A stretch of 64,000 nucleotides of DNA. Origin: Aequorivita sp. UBA3180. Its GTDB lineage: Bacteria > Bacteroidota > Bacteroidia > Flavobacteriales > Flavobacteriaceae. The DNA is taken from NCBI GenBank assembly GCA_002364215.1, contig DEXQ01000015.1, positions 94,158-158,157 of the forward strand. The letters run 5' to 3'. Numbering within the stretch: position 1 is the stretch's first letter; each line of letters begins with the position of its first letter. Both the position numbers and the translations under genes were made by a program. Positions 58,851-64,000 of this stretch are shown in pieces. Below the pieces are notes generated by a model, which saw nothing but the letters and a program-made list of their open reading frames with translations, ran no database searches and was not told the DNA's origin.

Positions 58851-60155
58851 TTACTTTTTTCTAAAATAAACCGTAATCGGAACTCCCGAAAAATCGAAGT
58901 TTTCACGTAATTTATTTTCAATAAAACGCTTGTACGGATCTTTTACATATTGCGGCAAGTTGCAGAAAAAGGCGAAACTTGGATAAGGAGTTGGCAACTG
59001 CGTGCAGAACTTTATTTTTACGTATTTCGCTTTGTAAGCAGGTGGCGGATAGGCTTGAATAATAGGCAGCATCACTTCATTCAGCTCGCTAGTTTTAATC
59101 TTTTTACTTCGGTTTTCATAAACCTCAACGGCAGTTTCTATGGCTTTATAAATACGTTGCTTTGTAAGCGCAGAAATAAAAACTATTGGCACATCCACAA
59201 AAGGTTCACATTGCTGGCGGATGTATTTTTCATAATCCTTCACGCTGCTGCTTTCTTTGTCTTCAACCAAATCCCATTTGTTGGCAAGTATCACAATCCC
59301 TTTATTGTTTCGCTGTGCCAGCCAAAAAATATTTTCAACCTGCCCGTCAAAACCGCGGGTGGCATCAAAAACCAAAATAATTACATCGCAATGTTCAATG
59401 GCACGAACGCTTCGCATTACTGAATAAAATTCTAAATCTTCCTTTACCTTGCTTTTTTTGCGGATTCCAGCAGTGTCAACCAAGTTAAACTCAAACCCAA
59501 AACGGTTGTATTTTGTATCAATACTATCACGCGTTGTACCCGCAATATCCGTCACAATATATCGCTCTTCCCCAATCAAGGCATTTATAAATGATGACTT
59601 TCCAGCATTTGGACGACCAACAACTGCAAAACGCGGAAGCTCGCTGTCATCCGCTTCTTCTCTATCTGGCAATGCTTTTACAATATCGTCCAATAATTCG
59701 CCGGTACCACTACCGTTGATACTAGAAATATTGTATTGATTTTCAAAACCAAGTGAATAAAACTCCAAAGCATCGTTTACGCGGGAAGCTGCATCCACTT
59801 TGTTGATTGCTAAAAAGATTGGCTTTTTTGAACGGCGGAGTAGTTTTGCAACCTCTTGATCCATTCCGGTAACGCCGCTTTCCACGTCAACCATAAAGAT
59901 AATCGCATCGGCTTCGTCAATTGCCAATTCAACTTGTTTGTCAATTTCGGCTTCAAAAATATCATCGCTGCCCTTTACATATCCTCCAGTGTCAATCAAC
60001 GAAAAATCTTTCCCGTTCCAATCGCTTTTTCCGTAGTGACGGTCACGCGTAACGCCGCTCACCGCATCTACAATGGCTTCTCTACGCTGAATCAATCTAT
60101 TGAAAAAAGTGGATTTTCCTACATTCGGTCTTCCTACTACGGCAACAATGCTCAT
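58851..60155 (-). CDS. der: Ribosome assembly GTPase Der (EngA)
   Basis: 434 residues from Met 8 of the longest frame (60155, MSIVAVVGRPNVGKST). Two GTPase domains in tandem: domain 1 with GRPNVGKST, DTGG and NKVD, domain 2 with GRPNAGKSS, DTAG and NKWD, followed by a KH-like C-terminus. It is needed for 50S maturation. Upstream of a convergent-divergent pair with the small membrane protein at 60239. Confidence 0.96.
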   Translation of the reverse strand: MSIVAVVGRPNVGKSTFFNRLIQRREAIVDAVSGVTRDRHYGKSDWNGKDFSLIDTGGYVKGSDDIFEAEIDKQVELAIDEADAIIFMVDVESGVTGMDQEVAKLLRRSKKPIFLAINKVDAASRVNDALEFYSLGFENQYNISSINGSGTGELLDDIVKALPDREEADDSELPRFAVVGRPNAGKSSFINALIGEERYIVTDIAGTTRDSIDTKYNRFGFEFNLVDTAGIRKKSKVKEDLEFYSVMRSVRAIEHCDVIILVFDATRGFDGQVENIFWLAQRNNKGIVILANKWDLVEDKESSSVKDYEKYIRQQCEPFVDVPIVFISALTKQRIYKAIETAVEVYENRSKKIKTSELNEVMLPIIQAYPPPAYKAKYVKIKFCTQLPTPYPSFAFFCNLPQYVKDPYKRFIENKLRENFDFSGVPITVYFRKK

Positions 60156-60238
60156 AATCTTAAATTTAGGGTGCAAAAATAGCTTTTAGTTGGCAGAAAA
60201 AATATTATTTTAACGGCTTTAAAAATAAATAATAAAGA

Positions 60239-60727
60239 ATGCTTTCTAATGAAATAGTTTTGCGACCTCGTTTCCAAATGGAACTTGAACAACCTTCTTC
60301 ACAATTGCTTGCAAAATTTTCGGAAACAAAAAAAAACCAAAATAAATTTATAGTTTCCTGTGTGGACGATCACATTTTTATAAAACTTCCAAATAAGGAA
60401 CAGCATTTTTGGTCGCCGCAATTGCATTTGGAAATTTCTGAAAAAGATGAAAATTCGTGTAGTCTGCACGGATTTTTTGGACCAAACCCAACAGTTTGGA
60501 CCATGTTTATGTTTCTGCACGTTGCGGTAGGCATTCTTTTTATGGTAAATGCAACTTGGCTGTATTCAAACTACAATATGGAAAACCCGATAACGCTTCA
60601 AGTCGGGATTGCAATAGTTTTGGTTTTGGCGTGGATCCTACTGTATTTTGCAGGCGTGATGGGCAAGAAAAAAGGAAAACCCGGAATGCGGGAACTCTAC
60701 GGGTTTATGACAGAAACCATCGGGTAA
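60239..60727 (+). CDS. Membrane protein with two C-terminal helices, unknown function
   Basis: 162 residues: a soluble part of about 85 residues and two hydrophobic segments (about 86-105 and 120-140) with a short loop. No recognisable family. Lies between der and era on the opposite strand, so linkage is positional only. The following 80 bp contain an AAATCCCAAATTCC repeat. Confidence 0.72.
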   Translation: MLSNEIVLRPRFQMELEQPSSQLLAKFSETKKNQNKFIVSCVDDHIFIKLPNKEQHFWSPQLHLEISEKDENSCSLHGFFGPNPTVWTMFMFLHVAVGILFMVNATWLYSNYNMENPITLQVGIAIVLVLAWILLYFAGVMGKKKGKPGMRELYGFMTETIG

Positions 60728-60733
60728 AATTCC

Positions 60734-60790
60734 AAATCCCAAATTCCAAAAATTATTCTTTAGTGAATTACGATTTGTGCTTTGGGATTT
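60734..60790. repeat. AAATCCCAAATTCCAAAA repeat with distant inverted arm
   Basis: AAATCCCAAATTCCAAAA (60734-60751) equals 44541-44558; AAATCCCAAA pairs with TTTGGGATTT at 60781-60790. It fills the convergent gap between the membrane protein and era and may terminate both. Confidence 0.6.
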
Positions 60791-60810
60791 GTGATTTTAC
60801 TTTTGGAGTT

Positions 60811-61698
60811 TTACTTTTGATTGTATCCAAATCTACGAAGTTGCTTTTCATTACTTCGCCAGTCTTTGTTCACCTTCACATAAAGTTCGAGATGGATTTG
60901 TTTTCCAAAGAATTTTTCTAAATCCTTTCGAGCTTCAACACCAACACGTTTTAATGCAGAACCTTTGTGACCGATAATGATTCCTTTTTGGGTTTCGCGT
61001 TCCACCATTATTACACTGCGGATGCGGATGATGGTTTCGTCCTCAAAAAATTCCTCCGTATCAATTTCTACGGAATAGGGAATCTCCTTTTTGTAGTGCA
61101 TCAATATTTTTTCGCGAATGGCTTCGTTTACGAAAAACCGTTCGGGTTTATCAGTCAATTGGTCCTTTGGATAAAACGGTGGCGACTCGGGCAACAATTC
61201 AATTATTCGATTGAAAACTTCGGGAACCCCAAAATTTTGCAGCGCCGAAACAGCAAATATTTCAGCGTTCGGAACTTTTTCCTGCCACATTTTTAAAGCT
61301 TCGGAAAGTAATTCCTCATTGCCCTTGTCAATTTTATTTATAAGTAGTAAAACAGGGATTTTTGAATTTGTTATTTTATTGAAAAACGCTTCATCCTTCA
61401 ATTCCTTTTCGCCCAATTCAACCAGATACAGCAGAATATCGGCATCCTCAAAAGCTGATTTCACAAAATCCATCATACTTTCCTGCAGTTGGTACGCAGG
61501 TTTTATGATTCCGGGTGTATCACTCAAAAGCACTTGAAAATCATCGCCGTTCACAATTCCCAAAATGCGGTGGCGGGTGGTTTGCGCTTTGGAAGTGATT
61601 ATAGAAAGCCGCTCGCCCACAAAAGCGTTCATCAGCGTGCTTTTGCCCACGTTTGGGTTTCCAATAATATTTACGAATCCAGCTTTGTGTTTTGTCAT
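60811..61698 (-). CDS. era: GTPase Era
   Basis: 295 residues. G1 GNPNVGKST (about 12-20), G3 DTPG, G4 NKID, and a C-terminal KH domain with IIGHKGSALKRVG (about 240-252). It monitors 16S rRNA 3'-end maturation. TAAATTTG on the minus strand at 61725-61718 is a candidate -7 element 20 bp before the ATG. Confidence 0.96.
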   Translation of the reverse strand: MTKHKAGFVNIIGNPNVGKSTLMNAFVGERLSIITSKAQTTRHRILGIVNGDDFQVLLSDTPGIIKPAYQLQESMMDFVKSAFEDADILLYLVELGEKELKDEAFFNKITNSKIPVLLLINKIDKGNEELLSEALKMWQEKVPNAEIFAVSALQNFGVPEVFNRIIELLPESPPFYPKDQLTDKPERFFVNEAIREKILMHYKKEIPYSVEIDTEEFFEDETIIRIRSVIMVERETQKGIIIGHKGSALKRVGVEARKDLEKFFGKQIHLELYVKVNKDWRSNEKQLRRFGYNQK

Positions 61699-61798
61699 TT
61701 CTTTGGAATTGATATTGCAAATTTAACGCTTAAATCCCGAAACATCGGATTTGGTTCAATTTTAAAACTTTCAGCCTCGAAATCCTTACTTTTGTGAA

Positions 61799-61969
61799 AT
61801 GCTTTTCCCAAAGAAAAAAATAGAGCTTGAAAAAGGTGATTATTACATAACGCCCGAAGGCTACAAATGTTTTACGGAACAATACCACTTAAAACGCGGA
61901 TATTGCTGTGAAAGTGGTTGCAGGCATTGTCCCTACGGATTCGACAAGAAAACCGGAAAGCATCAATAA
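61799..61969 (+). CDS. Small Cys-rich protein (DUF5522-like)
   Basis: 56 residues, ATG 61799 to TAA 61967-61969: MLFPKKKIELEKGDYYI, then a compact Cys/His set (C28, C37, C38, C42, H44, C45) in GYCCESGCRHCPYGF. Such a set can bind a metal. DUF5522 is a recall-based match. A TACTTTTG -7 element ends only 4 nt before the ATG, so the mRNA may be almost leaderless. It lies 14 bp before hutU on the same strand. Confidence 0.8.
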   Translation: MLFPKKKIELEKGDYYITPEGYKCFTEQYHLKRGYCCESGCRHCPYGFDKKTGKHQ

Positions 61970-61983
61970 AACATATTTAAAAA

Positions 61984-63966
61984 ATGACTTTTAAAGAACA
62001 AATACAACAAGGAATCCCTTCCTTTTTACCCGAAAGGAAATCTTACGATACATCTATAAACCATGCGCCAAAGCGAAAAGACATTCTTTCAAAAGAAGAA
62101 AAAGAACTTGCGCTTCGCAATGCGCTTCGCTATTTTGAGCCAAAAAATCACGCCACGCTCCTACCCGAATTTCGCGAGGAATTGGAAAAATATGGACGGA
62201 TTTATATGTACCGCTTCCGACCAGATTATAAAATTTACGCACGGCCTATTGAAGAATATCCCGGAGAATGTGAACAGGCAAAAGCAATTATGCTGATGAT
62301 CCAAAACAACTTGGATTATGCTGTTGCCCAACATCCACACGAATTGATTACGTATGGTGGAAATGGTGCCGTTTTTCAAAATTGGGCGCAGTATCTTTTG
62401 GTGATGAAATACCTTTCGGAAATGACCGATGAACAGACATTAGTTGTGTATTCCGGTCATCCGTTAGGGTTGTTTCCTTCACACAAAGACGCGCCGCGCG
62501 TTGTTGTTACCAATGGAATGATGATTCCGAATTACTCCAAACCGGACGATTGGGAAAAATTCAATGCTTTGGGCGTAACGCAATACGGCCAAATGACGGC
62601 GGGGAGCTATATGTACATTGGCCCACAGGGTATTGTTCACGGAACCACGATTACGGTTTTGAATGGTTTCAGAAAAATTAAAAAAGAAACAAAAGGCGGT
62701 CTTTTTGTAACATCCGGGCTTGGTGGAATGAGCGGCGCACAACCTAAAGCTGGAAATATTGCAGGTTGCGTAACGGTCTGCGCCGAAGTGAATAAAAAAG
62801 CTACTGAAACCAGACACAGCCAAGGCTGGGTGGATGAAGTTATTTCAGATTTGGAAAAACTTTCAAAACGTGTGAAAGAGGCAACTTCAAATAAAGAAAC
62901 CGTTTCAATCGCTTACGATGGAAATATCGTTGAAGTGTGGGAAAAATTTGCGGAGGAAAATATCCACATCGACCTCGGAAGCGACCAAACCTCACTTCAC
63001 AATCCGTGGGCTGGTGGTTATTATCCTGTTGGGTTAACGTATGAGGAAGCCAATGAAATGATGGCAAACAATCCAGATCAATTTAAAAAGGAAGTACAAA
63101 AAAGTTTGCGCCGCCAAGTTGAGGCAATAAACAAACACACTGCAAAAGGCACTTATTTCTTCGACTACGGAAATGCTTTCCTTTTGGAAGCTTCACGTGC
63201 TGGCGCTGATGTTCTTTCCGAAGAAAAAGGCAAAGAATTCAAATATCCATCCTATGTCCAAGATATTATGGGCCCAATGTGCTTTGATTATGGTTTTGGA
63301 CCTTTCCGCTGGGTTTGTGCTTCGGGCAAACCGGAAGATCTTCAAAAAACCGATGAAATAGCCTGTGAAGTTTTGGAAGAACTGATGAAAAATTCGCCAA
63401 AAGAAATTCAGCAGCAAATGCAGGATAACATTACTTGGATAAAAGGGGCGCAGGAAAATAAATTGGTTGTTGGTTCACAGGCACGTATTCTTTATGCAGA
63501 TTCTGACGGGCGTGTGCAGATTGCTTCCGCATTTAACAAAGCTATTTCCGAAGGGAAAATTGGGCCAGTTGTTTTAGGTCGCGACCATCACGATGTTTCA
63601 GGAACGGATTCGCCATATCGCGAAACTTCAAATATTTATGATGGCAGCAGATTTACGGCTGATATGGCAATCCAAAACGTAATTGGCGATAGCTTTCGCG
63701 GCGCAACATGGGTAAGCATCCACAACGGTGGTGGCGTAGGCTGGGGAGAAGTGATAAACGGCGGTTTCGGAATGGTTCTTGATGGTAGTGAAGATGCGCA
63801 ACGACGTTTAGAAAATATGCTTTTCTGGGATGTGAATAACGGAATAGCAAGACGCAGTTGGGCACGAAATGACGAAGCTGTTTTCGCAATAAAACGCGCG
63901 ATGGAAAACAATCCGAAATTAAAGGTTACGCTTCCAAATTTTGTTGACGATAAATTATTCACCTAA
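61984..63966 (+). CDS. hutU: Urocanate hydratase
   Basis: 660 residues, long form typical of Bacteroidota. NAD-dependent enzyme of histidine degradation that turns urocanate into imidazolonepropionate. Conserved segments include ELITYGGNGAVFQNWAQY, YSGHPLGLFP and TSGLGGMSGAQPKA (NAD-binding Gly-rich), DLGSDQTSLHNPWAGGYYPVG, and GGVGWGEVINGGFGMVLDG close to the end. No hutH, hutI or hutG is in the window. Stop at 63964-63966, only 34 bp before the window edge. Confidence 0.95.
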   Translation: MTFKEQIQQGIPSFLPERKSYDTSINHAPKRKDILSKEEKELALRNALRYFEPKNHATLLPEFREELEKYGRIYMYRFRPDYKIYARPIEEYPGECEQAKAIMLMIQNNLDYAVAQHPHELITYGGNGAVFQNWAQYLLVMKYLSEMTDEQTLVVYSGHPLGLFPSHKDAPRVVVTNGMMIPNYSKPDDWEKFNALGVTQYGQMTAGSYMYIGPQGIVHGTTITVLNGFRKIKKETKGGLFVTSGLGGMSGAQPKAGNIAGCVTVCAEVNKKATETRHSQGWVDEVISDLEKLSKRVKEATSNKETVSIAYDGNIVEVWEKFAEENIHIDLGSDQTSLHNPWAGGYYPVGLTYEEANEMMANNPDQFKKEVQKSLRRQVEAINKHTAKGTYFFDYGNAFLLEASRAGADVLSEEKGKEFKYPSYVQDIMGPMCFDYGFGPFRWVCASGKPEDLQKTDEIACEVLEELMKNSPKEIQQQMQDNITWIKGAQENKLVVGSQARILYADSDGRVQIASAFNKAISEGKIGPVVLGRDHHDVSGTDSPYRETSNIYDGSRFTADMAIQNVIGDSFRGATWVSIHNGGGVGWGEVINGGFGMVLDGSEDAQRRLENMLFWDVNNGIARRSWARNDEAVFAIKRAMENNPKLKVTLPNFVDDKLFT

Positions 63967-64000
63967 AAAAAACCGACCACGAATTCACTAATTAAAAATA

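Noticed and set aside
1..64000. tRNA, rRNA, prophage, insertion sequence or defence island
   Set aside because: I looked through the intergenic regions for tRNA-like folds, transposases, integrases, restriction or toxin-antitoxin genes and saw none; the content is housekeeping with envelope and regulatory genes.

Overview
The window is chromosomal DNA of a low-GC Bacteroidota, almost certainly a Flavobacteriaceae (an Aequorivita-like genus is a guess from memory). Signs are the gliding genes gldA, gldB and gldC, two type IX secretion cargo proteins, the split methionine synthase, a zinc-ligand-free DnaG, and promoters of the Bacteroidota form TTG-N(18-21)-TAnnTTTG. I see no rRNA, tRNA, CRISPR array, insertion sequence or prophage. 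Coding density is high.

Layout. 1-3.7 kb: start of the division cluster on the minus strand (mraZ, rsmH, ftsL-like, ftsI cut by the window edge) with a four-box MraZ operator. 3.8-10.3 kb: alpha/beta hydrolase, engB, gldC-gldB, nadE, an atypical response regulator and dnaG. 10.4-14.2 kb: ECF sigma factor, a membrane protein that may be its regulator, an outer-membrane protein and a polyprenyl synthetase. 14.5-18.2 kb: two type IX cargo proteins around rlmN. 18.3-28.9 kb: a long minus-strand run queA, aroA, mazG-like, two DUF3857 proteins, dtd, rsgA, DAHP synthase/chorismate mutase and pheA; the last two lie behind a Phe-rich leader peptide and terminator. 29-33.8 kb: gldA and a duplicated PagL-like/GIN lipoprotein cassette. 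33.8-44.5 kb: methionine and SAM metabolism (metF, metH in two genes, a threonine dehydratase, OsmC protein, homoserine dehydrogenase, a trans-sulfuration enzyme, metK) with two SAM-I riboswitches and one SAM-II-like riboswitch. 44.6-48.4 kb: a two-component system, a small membrane protein and a lipoprotein. 48.4-64 kb: GSCFA protein, alaS, M23 peptidase, MerR, LemA, three TPM proteins, a large outer-membrane barrel, der, era, a small Cys-rich protein and hutU.

Three regulatory systems stand out. (1) Four copies of a 20-bp palindrome close to AATAGGGCAATTGCCGTATT occur between 45.3 and 48.4 kb. Each lies exactly 21 nt upstream of a -7-like element: before the response regulator, before the membrane peptide/kinase operon, before the lipoprotein, and before a gene-less stretch that ends in a terminator and may be a ~100-nt small RNA. 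This looks like a compact self-regulated two-component regulon. (2) Upstream of pheA lies an unannotated 23-codon ORF with the core FTFNNFWFFYF, with mutually exclusive 1:2, 2:3 and 3:4 RNA pairings and a U9 terminator: classical ribosome-mediated attenuation. (3) A SAM-I riboswitch (trans-sulfuration gene) and a SAM-II-like riboswitch (metK) lie head to head within about 300 bp, and a second SAM-I controls the metH cluster.

The chromosome also carries several families of short dispersed intergenic repeats; two members appear to have entered coding sequences in frame (metH and the GSCFA gene).
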